From assembly GCF_023516595.1 (NCBI RefSeq), contig NZ_JAMGBG010000119.1, forward strand, positions 1-64,000: a stretch of 64,000 bases of DNA, read 5' to 3'. The translations under genes and the position numbers were made by a program. Shown here one piece after another: positions 48,519 to 57,768 of this stretch. Position 1 is the first letter of the stretch. Every line of letters starts with the position of its first letter. The stretch is from Streptomyces neyagawaensis. Lineage in GTDB: Bacteria; Actinomycetota; Actinomycetes; Streptomycetales; Streptomycetaceae. The notes below the pieces were generated by a model. The model saw nothing but the letters and a program-made list of their open reading frames with translations, did not search any database and was not told the DNA's origin.

Positions 48519-49013
48519 CTACTGGACCGGCTGGTAGGCCGGTCCGCCCTCGGTCAGCAGCCGCTCGACCTCGGCCATGATCTCCTCGGGGGACAGGTCC
48601 AGATCGATGCTCTTGCGGAACGGCTGGCGCACGTCACGCTCCAGGCGGAGGTAGACCTCGTTGCGGTTGCCCTCGGGATCGAAGAAGTAGATCCCGATCG
48701 CGTTGCCGTGGGTGACCTCCTGCTGGACCTCGATGCCCTCGGCGCGGAACCGGTGGTGGAAGTCGATGATCGACTCCAGTGAGTCCACCCGCCAAGACAC
48801 CTGGTGCGTGAGCTTGCTTCCGGCTGGGGCGGTCCGGCCCTCCTGGAGCACGAACTCGTGGTGCTCCTCGTCCGGGCGGGACGAGAAGAACACGATGCGC
48901 CGCTCCTCGTCCTCATCGGTCACCGTCAGCCCCAGGACCCGGCTGTAGAAGTCGCGCATCTTTTCGAGGTCGTCGACCCAGAAGCCGGTGTGCCCGAGCC
49001 CAGTGATGCTCAT
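48519..49013 (-). CDS. Single-domain VOC/extradiol ring-cleavage dioxygenase
   Basis: This is a 164-residue protein. One VOC module pair carries the 2-His-1-carboxylate iron triad expected of extradiol dioxygenases: His8 (GLGHTGFWV), His70 (KLTHQVSW) and Glu119 (EGNRNEVYL). Two-domain enzymes of this family are about 300 residues, so this belongs to the small single-domain group. It is the first gene of the minus-strand unit with the hydroxylase (4-base gap), FAH hydrolase and IclR. It likely opens the ring of the hydroxylated product. A non-dioxygenase VOC role remains possible. Confidence 0.85.
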   Translation of the reverse strand: MSITGLGHTGFWVDDLEKMRDFYSRVLGLTVTDEDEERRIVFFSSRPDEEHHEFVLQEGRTAPAGSKLTHQVSWRVDSLESIIDFHHRFRAEGIEVQQEVTHGNAIGIYFFDPEGNRNEVYLRLERDVRQPFRKSIDLDLSPEEIMAEVERLLTEGGPAYQPVQ

Positions 49014-49146
49014 ACTGTCTCCAATATCAGGACTGAGTAACTGATTTATAGGACGCTAGCGGTCGGATCTCCGGTCGTCAATCGCAAAATTCCGCCTTCA
49101 TGCCCCTTGACTGGAGGCAAGTCCGCAGTGCACGGTCCTGCCAAAT

Positions 49147-49166
49147 GAAACCCAAGTCCGGGTTTC
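49147..49166. promoter_or_regulatory. Palindrome in divergent promoter, candidate IclR operator
   Basis: GAAACCCAAGTCCGGGTTTC has perfect 7-base arms and a 6-base centre. It is in the 220-base gap between the divergent dioxygenase (minus) and MFS (plus) genes, about 68 bases from the MFS start, and could control both directions. Size and symmetry fit IclR-type sites, and an IclR gene closes the minus-strand unit. Confidence 0.45.
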
Positions 49167-49233
49167 CGAGACATGGTGTCCGGTGCGTCGCTCAGTCAAC
49201 GGCGTCCACGGAGCACCGCCGGAGGCATCCCTC

Positions 49234-50877
49234 ATGACCGATCCCGCTGCCGAGAGCCCCGCTCCCTCTCCGAACACGCCCGCTCCGCTGGGCCGCGCCA
49301 CGCTGGTGGCGGCCTGCTTCGCCATCTGCGTGGCTCAGATCGGCATTCCCCTGGCCTCGCCGCTCATCGGTGAGATACAGCAGGACCTCGGGGCGTCGGC
49401 CGCCGCCCTGGCCTGGATCCCGGCCGCGTTCATCCTCCCGACGGCCATCCTGGAGCTGAACTTCGGTGTCCTCGGCGACCTGTTCGGACGAAAGCGCCTG
49501 CTGGTCCTCGGCGGGCTGCTGATCACGGCCGGCTGCCTGGTCGTCGCCACCGCGGGCTCGATGACCCAGCTGATCGCCGGCCAGGCGATGGCCGGCCTGG
49601 GAGCCGCAGCGATCTTCCCCTCCTCGCTGGCGGTGATCGTCGCGGGCACCTGGGAGCCCGTCGCCCGCGCCAGGGCCCTGTCGTACTGGGCACTCAGCCT
49701 CGCCTTCGGCGCGATGATCGCCCCGCTGATCAGCGGCTTCATCGCCGAGCACGCCCACTGGGGCTGGGCTTTCGTTCCGCTCGCGGTGCTCGGCCTGGTC
49801 ACCTCCGCCGTCAGCGGTCGCTGGGTCGTCGACTCCCGCCAGGCCACCGCCGACCGCGGCCTCGACCGGCCCGGCCAGCTCACCATCGCCGTGTCCCTGC
49901 TGGCGCTGCTCTACGCCGTCATCGAGGGCGCGAGCGACGGCTACTCCGAGCCCCACATCGTGCTCGCCTTCGTCCTCGCCGCCGCCTCCTTCACGGCGTT
50001 CCTCGCCGTGGAGCGCAGATCACGGGCGCCGATGCTGCGCCTGGACCTGTTCCGCACCCCCGCCTTCGCCGCGGCCGCCGCCATCGGACTGCTCGCCCTG
50101 TTCGGCTTCATCGGCACGGCCTATGCGCTCAGCATAAAGTTGGAGGCAGTCCACCACGTCTCCCCGTTCCAGGCCGCTCTGCCCTTCGCGCTCGTTCAGG
50201 CGGTCCCGCTGCTGCTCACCCCGTTCCTGCCGAAACTGCTGCAGCACGTGCACCCCCGCACCCTGCTGGTCGGCGGGCTGCTGTCGCTCGCCGCCGGAGA
50301 GTTCTGGATGGCACTGCTGCCGGGCGACGCGACGGGCCTCGCGTCCATGACCGGACCGATCCTGCTGATGGGAGTCGGCTTCATCACGATGTTCTCGTCG
50401 CTGACGGCCGTCGCGGTCGGCACGGTCGACATCCGGTACGCCGGCATGGCCAGCGCGGTCACCAGCCTCGTCCGAGAGACCGGGCAGGCCCTCGGCCCCG
50501 CGGTCGTCGGCGCCGTCGCACTCGGCACGGCGAGCAGCGGCCTGGCCGACAAGCTCGCTTCCTCCGGCCTTCCGCCACAGGCTCTGGGCGTAGCCGAGGC
50601 CGTCAACACCGAAGGAGGCGCACTCGCAGTCGCCAACGCCGACCTCGGCAGCCTATCGGGCGCCGTGGCCCCGCTCGCCCGCGAGACCCTCGAATCGGGC
50701 CTTGATCTCAGCATGTACGTCTGCGCTGGCGCCGCCCTGGCAGGCGCGGTAATCGCCGCTCTCGCCCTGCGGCACAGCGGAGCCGCTGATGCCATGGCCG
50801 TCGGCACGTCCGCCCAGGAGGCGGCCACCGCACCGGCCGGCGCCCCGAACTCCGTCAAGTCGCTCCCCAGCGCCTGA
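49234..50877 (+). CDS. MFS transporter, DHA2 (EmrB/QacA-like) family
   Basis: This is a 547-residue protein with GGAGG before ATG 49234; an upstream start lacks a site. About fourteen helices are visible. The first reads VAACFAICVAQIGIPLASPL and the loop 2-3 motif is GVLGDLFGRKRLLVLGGLL. The family exports drugs or aromatic compounds by proton antiport. It heads a plus-strand unit with an aryl-aldehyde dehydrogenase and a carotenoid oxygenase, so it may import or export aromatic substrates or toxic aldehydes. Confidence 0.88.
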   Translation: MTDPAAESPAPSPNTPAPLGRATLVAACFAICVAQIGIPLASPLIGEIQQDLGASAAALAWIPAAFILPTAILELNFGVLGDLFGRKRLLVLGGLLITAGCLVVATAGSMTQLIAGQAMAGLGAAAIFPSSLAVIVAGTWEPVARARALSYWALSLAFGAMIAPLISGFIAEHAHWGWAFVPLAVLGLVTSAVSGRWVVDSRQATADRGLDRPGQLTIAVSLLALLYAVIEGASDGYSEPHIVLAFVLAAASFTAFLAVERRSRAPMLRLDLFRTPAFAAAAAIGLLALFGFIGTAYALSIKLEAVHHVSPFQAALPFALVQAVPLLLTPFLPKLLQHVHPRTLLVGGLLSLAAGEFWMALLPGDATGLASMTGPILLMGVGFITMFSSLTAVAVGTVDIRYAGMASAVTSLVRETGQALGPAVVGAVALGTASSGLADKLASSGLPPQALGVAEAVNTEGGALAVANADLGSLSGAVAPLARETLESGLDLSMYVCAGAALAGAVIAALALRHSGAADAMAVGTSAQEAATAPAGAPNSVKSLPSA

Positions 50878-50930
50878 CCATCAGCCCCGAGGGCACAGCC
50901 GTAACAGCCCCTGACATGGAACGGGACACC

Positions 50931-52400
50931 ATGACTCTTCTGGACAGCAGCACCTGGGAAGGCCGCATCTTCTCTGGCTCGGGTGAGTGGATCATCGGCA
51001 CCGGCGAGGAGTACGACGCCGTCGAGCCCGCGACCGGCAAGACGTTGGGCCGCGTCGGCACCGCCACACCGGCCGACGTGGACAGGGCGGTGGAGCGGGC
51101 GGTGCGGGCCCAGCGGGAGTGGGCCGCGCGGCCGTATTCCGACCGTGCCGCTGTCCTGCGCCGCGCCGCGCGTCTCTTCGAGGAGCACCAGCAGGAGATC
51201 GAGACCTGGCTGGTACGGGAGTCCGGTGCGATTCGGCCGTTCGCCGCCCTGCAGGTCAGCAGCGGTGGTGCGGAGGAGTGCTTCGAGGCCGCCGCCCTGG
51301 CCGGGGCGCCCTACGGTGAGCTGCTGCGTTCCGGGCAGCAGCGGCTGTCCTTCTCCCGCCGCACCCCCGTCGGGGTCGTCGGCGTCATCGCCCCGTTCAA
51401 CGTGCCGATCATCCTGGCCATGCGGGCCGTGGCCCCGGCGCTCGCCCTCGGCAACGCGGTCGTCCTCAAGCCGGACCCCCGCACCGCGATCAGCGGCGGT
51501 GCCGTCTTCGCCCGTGTCTTCGAAGAGGCGGGCCTGCCTGCCGGTCTGCTGCATGTCCTGCCCGGCGGGGCGGACGTCGGGGCAGCCGTCGTGGAACATC
51601 CGCAGGTTCCTGTCATCGCGTTCACGGGTTCCACTCGGGCCGGGCGCGCCATCGGTATCGCCGCGGCCCGGCACCTCAAGCGGGTCCACCTGGAACTGGG
51701 CGGGAACTCCGCGCTCGTCGTGATGGACGACGTCGACCTGGAGCAGGCTGCCTCGGTGGGCGCCTGGGGGTCCTTCGTCCACGCCGGCCAGATCTGCATG
51801 GCCAGCAGCCGTCACCTCGTCCACGCCTCGGTCGCCGACGACTACACCGCTCTGCTCGCCCAGCACGCCGACGCGCTCAGGGTGGGCGACCCGGCCACCG
51901 AGGACGTCGCCGTCGGACCGCTCATCGACAGCGCTCAGCGCGACAACGTCCACCGCATCGTCACGGACACGGTCGAGGCCGGCGCCCGGCTTGCCGCGGG
52001 TGGCACCTACGAGGGCCTGTTCTACCGGCCCACCGTGCTCACCGGCGTACCGCTCACCGCGCCCGCGTACGCCGAGGAGATCTTCGGTCCCGTCGCGCCC
52101 GTCGTCCCCTTCCGGGACCTGGACGAGGCGGCCGGGCTCGCCGCCGGCACCGAGTACGGACTGTCCCTCGGTATCCTCACCCGGGACGTCGCGAAGGGCC
52201 TCGCCCTGGCGGACCGCGTGCCCACCGGACTGGTCCACATCAACGACCAGACGGTCAACGACGAACCGAACATCCCCTTCGGCGGCGTCGGCGACTCCGG
52301 CACCGGCGCCCGTCACGGTGGCTCCGTCGCCAACCTCGAGGCCTTCACTGAACAGCAGTGGGTCACCGTACGCGGCGAACTCCCGCGCTACCCGTTCTGA
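50931..52400 (+). CDS. Aryl-aldehyde dehydrogenase (benzaldehyde/vanillin type), copy 2
   Basis: This is a 489-residue protein from ATG 50931 (GGAACGGG upstream, and it matches the N-terminus of copy 1); ATG 50916 is an alternative. It has GVVGVIAPFNVPI, HLELGGNSALVVMDD, catalytic Cys in HAGQICMASSRH, and HINDQTVNDEPNIPFGGVGD. It is nearly collinear with the protein at 34246-35709, including the C-terminal FTEQQWVTVRG. It is followed after 34 bases by a carotenoid oxygenase gene, so it probably oxidises the aryl aldehyde that enzyme releases. Confidence 0.92.
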   Translation: MTLLDSSTWEGRIFSGSGEWIIGTGEEYDAVEPATGKTLGRVGTATPADVDRAVERAVRAQREWAARPYSDRAAVLRRAARLFEEHQQEIETWLVRESGAIRPFAALQVSSGGAEECFEAAALAGAPYGELLRSGQQRLSFSRRTPVGVVGVIAPFNVPIILAMRAVAPALALGNAVVLKPDPRTAISGGAVFARVFEEAGLPAGLLHVLPGGADVGAAVVEHPQVPVIAFTGSTRAGRAIGIAAARHLKRVHLELGGNSALVVMDDVDLEQAASVGAWGSFVHAGQICMASSRHLVHASVADDYTALLAQHADALRVGDPATEDVAVGPLIDSAQRDNVHRIVTDTVEAGARLAAGGTYEGLFYRPTVLTGVPLTAPAYAEEIFGPVAPVVPFRDLDEAAGLAAGTEYGLSLGILTRDVAKGLALADRVPTGLVHINDQTVNDEPNIPFGGVGDSGTGARHGGSVANLEAFTEQQWVTVRGELPRYPF

Positions 52401-52434
52401 CCGCCCCGACACACCAACCCGCACGGAGAGCCCC

Positions 52435-53949
52435 ATGCCCGCGAACCCCATGACCGTCGTTCCCCGCGGTACCGGAGAGAGCCCCGTCGGCGCCGGAGCC
52501 GACTGGCACACCGGCAACAGGTTCCTCAACGGCCCCTTCGCGCCCTGGACGGAGGAGAACGAGGCGTACGACCTGGAGGTGGACGGCGAGATACCGTCCG
52601 ACCTCGCGGGCGCGCTGTTCCGCGTCTCCTCCAATCCCCGCTTCCAGCCCCGCAACACCGACCGCTACCACTGGTGGGAGGGCGACGGCATGGTATGCGG
52701 TGTCTATCTCCGCGAAGGCAAGGCCGCCTACCGCACCCGCTGGGTCCAGACCGACTCGATGAAGGTCGAGGTGGAGGCCGGCGAGGCGATCTACAGCGGC
52801 TTCGTCAACGGCGGCACCCAGGGCCGACTGCCCAAGGGCGCCCCGCGCGCCAAGAACGTCGCCAACATCAACGCCGGCCTCTTCGACGACCACCTGCTTG
52901 TCTACTTCGACGGCGGACTGCCGCACGCGCTGGACCCCGAGACGCTGCGCACCCTCGGCACGTACGACTTCCACGGCGGCGTCGACGTCCTGTGCACCGG
53001 CCACTACAAGACCGACCCGGACACCGGCGACATGCTGTTCTTCGCCGCGGTCGGACCCACCATCACCTGGTACCGCGCCGACGTGAAGACGGCCGAGATC
53101 AAGGACTCGCATTCCTTCGACATCGGCGTGCCGGTCCTCATGCACGACTTCGCGGTGAGCGACACGTACGCGATCTTCTTTGTCACGCCCGCCCAGTTCC
53201 GCCTCGACCTGGTGGCCCAGAGCAGGCCCGGCGTCGTCTGGGACGAGAGCTCCCTTGAACACGGCGTCCAGATCGTCCTGATGAACCGCCACACCCATGA
53301 GATCACCTGGCACGAGCTCGGCGGCCACTGGGCCAACACCCACTTCTACAATGCCTACGAGCAGGACGGTGAGCTGATCGTCGACGGGCACCGGATCAGC
53401 CGCCTCGGCAGCCCGGTCGACCGTCTCTCCACGCCGGTGGGCTCCCACGAGTGGTTCCCGCCGGCGCTGCCCTACCGCTGGCGCGTCGACCTGGCGACCG
53501 GACGGGCCACGGAGGAGATGATCAGCGGCGTCTTCGGCGAGTTCCCGAAGATCAACGACGCCTACACGGGTCGGCCCCACCGCTACGGCTACTTCGTCAC
53601 CACGCGCAGCCTGGCCGACGACACCATGTCCGACGGCCTCGCCCGTCACGACTACCTTCTCGACAGCACCACCGTCGTTGAAGGACCCGACGGCCTGACC
53701 AGCCCGAGCGAACCGGTCTTCGTGGCCCGTGAGAACGCCCGCGGCGAGGACGACGGCTACCTGCTCTCGCTGTGGTGGAACCGCGCCACCGACCTGAGCG
53801 AGCTCCTCGTCCATGACGCGGCCGACCTGCGCCGCACCCCGCTGGCCCGGGTCAAGCTCCCCAGCCGGGTGCCGTTCGGCTTCCACGGAAGCTGGGCCGA
53901 ACACGACGTTCTGGACCGTGCCATCGCAGCGAAGGGCGACGACAGGTAG
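52435..53949 (+). CDS. Carotenoid oxygenase family protein (lignostilbene dioxygenase-like), copy 2
   Basis: This is a 504-residue protein from ATG 52435 (ACGGAGAG upstream). The iron-binding histidines are His190 (CTGHYKTD), His237 (LMHDFAVSD), His303 (NTHFYNAYEQDG) and His484 (FGFHGSW). The N-terminal FRVSSNPRFQPRNTDRYHWW, then EGDGMV, is typical of the family. Coupling to an aryl-aldehyde dehydrogenase suggests cleavage of stilbenoids or isoeugenol-type substrates to benzaldehydes. It is clearly divergent from copy 1 (42827-44308), which suggests different substrates rather than simple redundancy. Confidence 0.9.
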   Translation: MPANPMTVVPRGTGESPVGAGADWHTGNRFLNGPFAPWTEENEAYDLEVDGEIPSDLAGALFRVSSNPRFQPRNTDRYHWWEGDGMVCGVYLREGKAAYRTRWVQTDSMKVEVEAGEAIYSGFVNGGTQGRLPKGAPRAKNVANINAGLFDDHLLVYFDGGLPHALDPETLRTLGTYDFHGGVDVLCTGHYKTDPDTGDMLFFAAVGPTITWYRADVKTAEIKDSHSFDIGVPVLMHDFAVSDTYAIFFVTPAQFRLDLVAQSRPGVVWDESSLEHGVQIVLMNRHTHEITWHELGGHWANTHFYNAYEQDGELIVDGHRISRLGSPVDRLSTPVGSHEWFPPALPYRWRVDLATGRATEEMISGVFGEFPKINDAYTGRPHRYGYFVTTRSLADDTMSDGLARHDYLLDSTTVVEGPDGLTSPSEPVFVARENARGEDDGYLLSLWWNRATDLSELLVHDAADLRRTPLARVKLPSRVPFGFHGSWAEHDVLDRAIAAKGDDR

Positions 53950-54009
53950 CGGCGTTGCTCCGGATCCGGTCCTCCGGTTCCGCTGCGACGCCGGCGAGAA
54001 TCCCATCCC

Positions 54010-54223
54010 AGGAACGGCTGAACAAGGAGGTCCGCCGCCGCACCGATGGGGTCGGCATCTTCCCCGACCACCCCGCCCTGATCCGCCTGGTCGGAGCGGT
54101 GCTGGCCGAGCAGAACGACGATTGGACCGAAACCCGTCGATACATGGCCTCGGCCTCCTGGCCAAGGCCCGCCTCCACCCGATCGAGTCAGAAACTTACG
54201 AGACCGCCCTCCCGACCGACTAG
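54010..54223 (+). pseudogene. IS256-family transposase, C-terminal remnant
   Basis: One frame encodes ERLNKEVRRRTDGVGIFPDH, then ALIRLVGAVLAEQNDDWTE and RRYM, and a second frame continues GLGLLAKARLHPIESE to a stop at 54221-54223. This is the C-terminal end of an IS256-family transposase with one frameshift near 54145. The upstream catalytic domain is absent. The following bases (to about 54290) may include the old element end. Confidence 0.75.
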
Positions 54224-54627
54224 CCTCAAAGAAGAGATCACCGAGTGGCCGTCGATACACCACTCCCGCGGAGTGACCCGCTCCACCGCGTGCGATGTTC
54301 TGCCGTCGGACAGGGCCACTCCAACAACCGGGTCTGCACCTGGGGCTGTTCGACTGAATCCCGGCCGTTGCGCACTCCACCCAGGCACGCGAGCTGCCGG
54401 GTGCCCTGCATCCGCGCATTCCCTCGAAGCCGACGTAGCGCCTCTCTGCCCATGCGCCCGTCCCGCTTGAGAGGGTCTCAGAAGCGTGTGACAACTCAGC
54501 GGTGCAGCCGTGCCGCTATCGCACTGCCGCCAAACGGCCAGGATGGGTGCCACGCCTTTCCTGGGCGCTTCACTGCAGGGCCGAACTCCATAGCCGCCGG
54601 ATGCGGCCCGCCCGGAACCAACCGTCA
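54224..54627. other. No gene recognised between two transposase remnants
   Basis: This stretch lies between the IS256 and IS630 remnants. Open frames on both strands give low-complexity, cysteine- and arginine-rich translations without family resemblance. It is probably decayed IS or intergenic DNA. Confidence 0.3.
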
Positions 54628-55060
54628 ATCCCGAGGCTGTACGGGCGGGCCGGGGCCTTCCACCTGTGGCCAGGTCTCAGTCACCCAGCCCGCCACGGCC
54701 TCCTCGTCGCGCTCGATCGCCCGGCGGGCCGGGACCTGGTGATTGAAACCGTGCCCGTGCGGCATCCGCGCGATCGCCGACAGCGTCATGCTCGTGCGGA
54801 ACCGGCGCCTTGGCGAGCTCCTGCTCGAGCACGGTGAACAGGGCCTCACTCAGCTTGGGCCGTGACGTGGGCCCGGCAGACCGCAGCCCCTCGGTGCCGG
54901 CGTCGTGCCACGCCCGGCGCCGACGCCGCACCGAGCGCACACTTACCCGTAGGTGCTTGGCGACCTCGGCATCGGCGGCACCCGCAGCGAATCGCTCCGC
55001 GGCCTCCAGCCGGATTCGCTCGCGAAACGCCTGCCGTTCAGGCATACCGCGACGATTCAT
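54628..55060 (-). pseudogene. IS630-family transposase, N-terminal remnant
   Basis: The minus strand encodes AERFAAGAADAEVAKHLRVS then VRSVRRRRRAWHDAGTEGLR, the helix-turn-helix region of an IS630 transposase, from ATG 55060. It continues after a frame change near 54800 as TSMTLSAIARMPHGHGFNHQ, then VPARRAIERDEEAVAGWV. The catalytic DDE domain is missing. Its 5' side abuts the broken kinase gene, so insertion or later deletion probably destroyed that gene. Confidence 0.78.
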
Positions 55061-55264
55061 CGTCTGCCCCCAACGACATCACGCCGCGAAGGTCAGTAGA
55101 ACCGCTCGGCCACCATGTGTTCCCGCATCCGGCCATGAAACCGATTCCTCGCTCCGTGCGCCTGCGACCCAGTCCCGTAGAACCGGTGGTGCACGCCCTT
55201 TGCTCGTCGCCTGCTGTTCGGGGGACCGCGGGAAGTCTGCTCGGTGGAACCGGAGGATTCGGTG

Positions 55265-55890
55265 AGGCGTCCAGCTCACCCGGGGTGTGGCCGTGGGTGA
55301 GCGCGTTGCCCAGCAGGTTGGCGACGGCGCGGCGCAGCAGTCCCGCGTCGGCGAGGACGACCACGGCTTCGGCCCGGACGGCCACTTGGTGCCCGTGCGC
55401 CGGGGTGTCGGCGACGACGGCATCGACGAGCTGGTCGAGCCGTAGTGGCTCCCGTTCCAGCGGGACGGCGCCGGCCATCAGCCGGGCGCGGGTGAGCAGG
55501 TCGTCGACCAGCTCGCTCATCCGGGTGGACTGGCGCAGTGTGCGGCGCAGCACTTCGTGGCTGTCCGCCTCCCCGCGCAGGCCGGTCTCGGCGAGCAACC
55601 GCATCGAGGTGACGGGTGTGCGCAGGTCGTGGGCGGCGTCGGCGAAGAAGGCCTCTTGCTGGTCGAGTGCCGTGAGCGCCGGCCGGACGGCGCGTCCGGC
55701 GAGCCAGCGGCCGGCCATGGCCGAAAGGGCTACCAGGACCGCACAGGCGATGGTGAGGAACAGCCTCAGCCGCCCGTGGCTGTCCAGGTGCCCGGAGATG
55801 TCGACGGCCGCGACCACCACGGCGTCCGTCGTGCCGGCCGGTCCGGTGACGGGCTCGGCGGACAGGCGCAGCCGACGGCCCCCTTCACCG
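55265..55890 (-). pseudogene. Sensor histidine kinase fragment, truncated at both ends
   Basis: The minus strand encodes part of a kinase: an extracytoplasmic tail (VVVAAVDISGHLDSHG), a membrane helix (LFLTIACAVLVALSAMAG), then H-box AFFADAAHDLRTPVTSMRLL and N-box AVANLLGNALTHGHTPGE. Homology ends at about 55265; the G-box and ATP lid are replaced by unrelated sequence next to the IS630 remnant. On the 5' side the frame is fused to a LamG-type gene start. The open frame persists across both junctions, but the product cannot be an active kinase. Confidence 0.75.
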
Positions 55891-56149
55891 GAACCGGACC
55901 AGCCGCCGGTGCCATTCACGGTTCCGTCCCGGCCATTGCCCGAGGCGTCCGCCGCCACCGTGCCCGAGGTGGCGTCGAGCTTGTACCAGAGGGCCAGGCC
56001 GTCGGTGATCTCCGCCGCCCGGGCAGGGGCCGCCGGATCGACGACGCCGCCAGAAACGAGACGGCGGCCGCCACGGCTGCCAGAGCGCCCTGCCGGAAAC
56101 TCGGGCGGCGCTGTGCTGTCACGCCGCGCGTTCGAAAAGTATCCGGCAT
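55891..56149 (-). pseudogene. N-terminus of a secreted LamG-domain glycosidase, fused to kinase debris
   Basis: From ATG 56149 (GGAG upstream) the protein begins with a Tat/Sec-like leader (RQGALAAVAAAVSFLAA), then in a second frame PAAPARAAEITDGLALWYKL, DATSGTVAADASGNGRDGTV and NGTGGW. This is the start of a LamG-type domain commonly placed before GH43-like arabinanases in Streptomyces. There is a one-base frameshift near 56050. After GGW the frame runs directly into kinase sequence. The upstream neighbour is an intact GH43-AbfB gene on the same strand, 80 bases away, so this was once a second hydrolase of that operon. Confidence 0.65.
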
Positions 56150-56229
56150 GCCGGACAGCTCCTTTCGGTCTGGTGGAGCGATCGGTGGGTGGGGGCGCCG
56201 TGCAGGCGCCCCCACCTTGTCGGGTCGGA

Positions 56230-57660
56230 TCAGTCCGTCACGCGGAAGGTGGCGTCGCCGCGCCCTGTCGCGGTGGTGATCGGGTCGAGCTTCAGTTGGT
56301 AGGCGTAGTGGCGGATGTAGCGGTCGGGGTGGTTGTAGGACTGGAAGGAGGACCAGGTGGGCTCGGCGAGGCCAGCGACCTGCTTGAAGGTGGCGTCCGC
56401 GGCGAACTGGGCGGTGCCGTCGTTGCGGACCAGCTGGAAGTCGTAGTTGGCGTGGCGCAGGAAGTAGCCGGGGTTGTTCACCGACTCGAAGGAGACGGTG
56501 CCGGTGCCGGCCAGACCGGGCCGGATCCGGAACTTGGCGTCGTCGCTGGTGATGTTCTGGTCGATGCGCACGTCGAAGTTGGCGTGCCGGACGTACCGGT
56601 CCTGGAAGTTGAACGACTGGAGCCGCTTGGCGGGGGTGTTGACGTACCGGGCGAGGACCCGGGTTTCCTCCGCGGCGGTGAGCGTCATGATCGAGCCGTG
56701 GCGCTTCTTGTTGACGCCCAGGCTGTAGCTGCCCGATGCCGGGAGCTGGTAGGTGCCGACGGCGGAGGGATTGGTCGTCGTGACCGGCATGTACCCGCCG
56801 CGGGAGGCGTACTGGTCGAGGTACAGGGTCCACTCGTTGCGGTCGCGGAACTTCATCCACATCGGGCCCTCGACCTGGGCGCCGGTCAGGCCGATGCCGG
56901 AGAGGTTGCCGAGATTGGTCCACGTCCCGAGGATCGAGTTGCTGCCTTCGAGGGTGATCTGTCCGTCACCGGAGGCCCGTACGTAACGGTAGTTGCCGAC
57001 ACCGGCCGGGACCTCGACGATCTGGGTGTCGATGAGTTCCTGGGCACCGGGCCGGTCGATGTAGATCTGCGGGGTGGTGATGGAGCGGAAGTCGCTGGTG
57101 CGGGCGTAGAAGATGCGGTGCTTGGTCTTGCCGTCGAGGGGCACGTTCGTCGCCCAGTACAGGACGTAGTCGTTGGTCTCCGGGTTCCAGATCGCCTCCG
57201 GCGCCCAGGCGTTGCGCCCGTCAGGGATCGCGCCGGCCACGTTGAGCAGCCACGGCTCCGACCAGCTGACCAGATCCGTCGACTCCCACACCACGATGCT
57301 GCGGCTGCCGTTGTTGATGGAGCCGTCCACCGTCGAGCCGCAGCCCCAACACAGGTCGGTCGCGATGATCCAGTACTTGCTGCCGTCAGGGGACCTCACC
57401 AGCGCGGGGTCACGCACGCCCTTGGTGCCGACCGTGGAGCGCAGGATCGGCGCTCCACCGTTGAGGTCGTTCCAGTGCAGGCCGTCCGCGCTGTGCGCGA
57501 GGTACATCTGCTGACCGGCAGAACCCTCCCCGGTGAAGTGCAGCATCAGATAGCCCGGGTCCGCGGCGGCCGCCCGCTCGGGTGCGGCCAGGGATTGGGA
57601 GGTGAAGAAGAGGCCGACGGTGAGGAATATCGCCGCGAGCCGGGTGAGCAGCCTTGCCAT
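56230..57660 (-). CDS. Secreted GH43-like hydrolase with AbfB (CBM42) domain
   Basis: This is a 476-residue protein from ATG 57660. The signal peptide is MARLLTRLAAIFLTVGLFFT and on to an AxA-type site near residue 33. The five-bladed catalytic domain (about 35-320) has candidate catalytic acids in GVRDPALVR, NAWAPEAIWNP and VEGPMWMKFRD, the GH43 spacing. The C-terminal 140 residues are an AbfB arabinose-binding domain with three related repeats (SFNFQDRYVRHANF, NNPGYFLRHANYDF, NHPDRYIRHYAYQL). Probably an arabinofuranosidase or arabinanase acting outside the cell on plant polysaccharide. Confidence 0.87.
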   Translation of the reverse strand: MARLLTRLAAIFLTVGLFFTSQSLAAPERAAAADPGYLMLHFTGEGSAGQQMYLAHSADGLHWNDLNGGAPILRSTVGTKGVRDPALVRSPDGSKYWIIATDLCWGCGSTVDGSINNGSRSIVVWESTDLVSWSEPWLLNVAGAIPDGRNAWAPEAIWNPETNDYVLYWATNVPLDGKTKHRIFYARTSDFRSITTPQIYIDRPGAQELIDTQIVEVPAGVGNYRYVRASGDGQITLEGSNSILGTWTNLGNLSGIGLTGAQVEGPMWMKFRDRNEWTLYLDQYASRGGYMPVTTTNPSAVGTYQLPASGSYSLGVNKKRHGSIMTLTAAEETRVLARYVNTPAKRLQSFNFQDRYVRHANFDVRIDQNITSDDAKFRIRPGLAGTGTVSFESVNNPGYFLRHANYDFQLVRNDGTAQFAADATFKQVAGLAEPTWSSFQSYNHPDRYIRHYAYQLKLDPITTATGRGDATFRVTD

Positions 57661-57768
57661 GTGCGTGTCCTGTCTTTTCTTTCTACGGGTGCCGGGACGG
57701 GGCGGCAATGTGATTCCGGGCGCGTGACCACTGGAAGCCGGTGGCTGTGCCGATGGCGCGTTGTCCGA

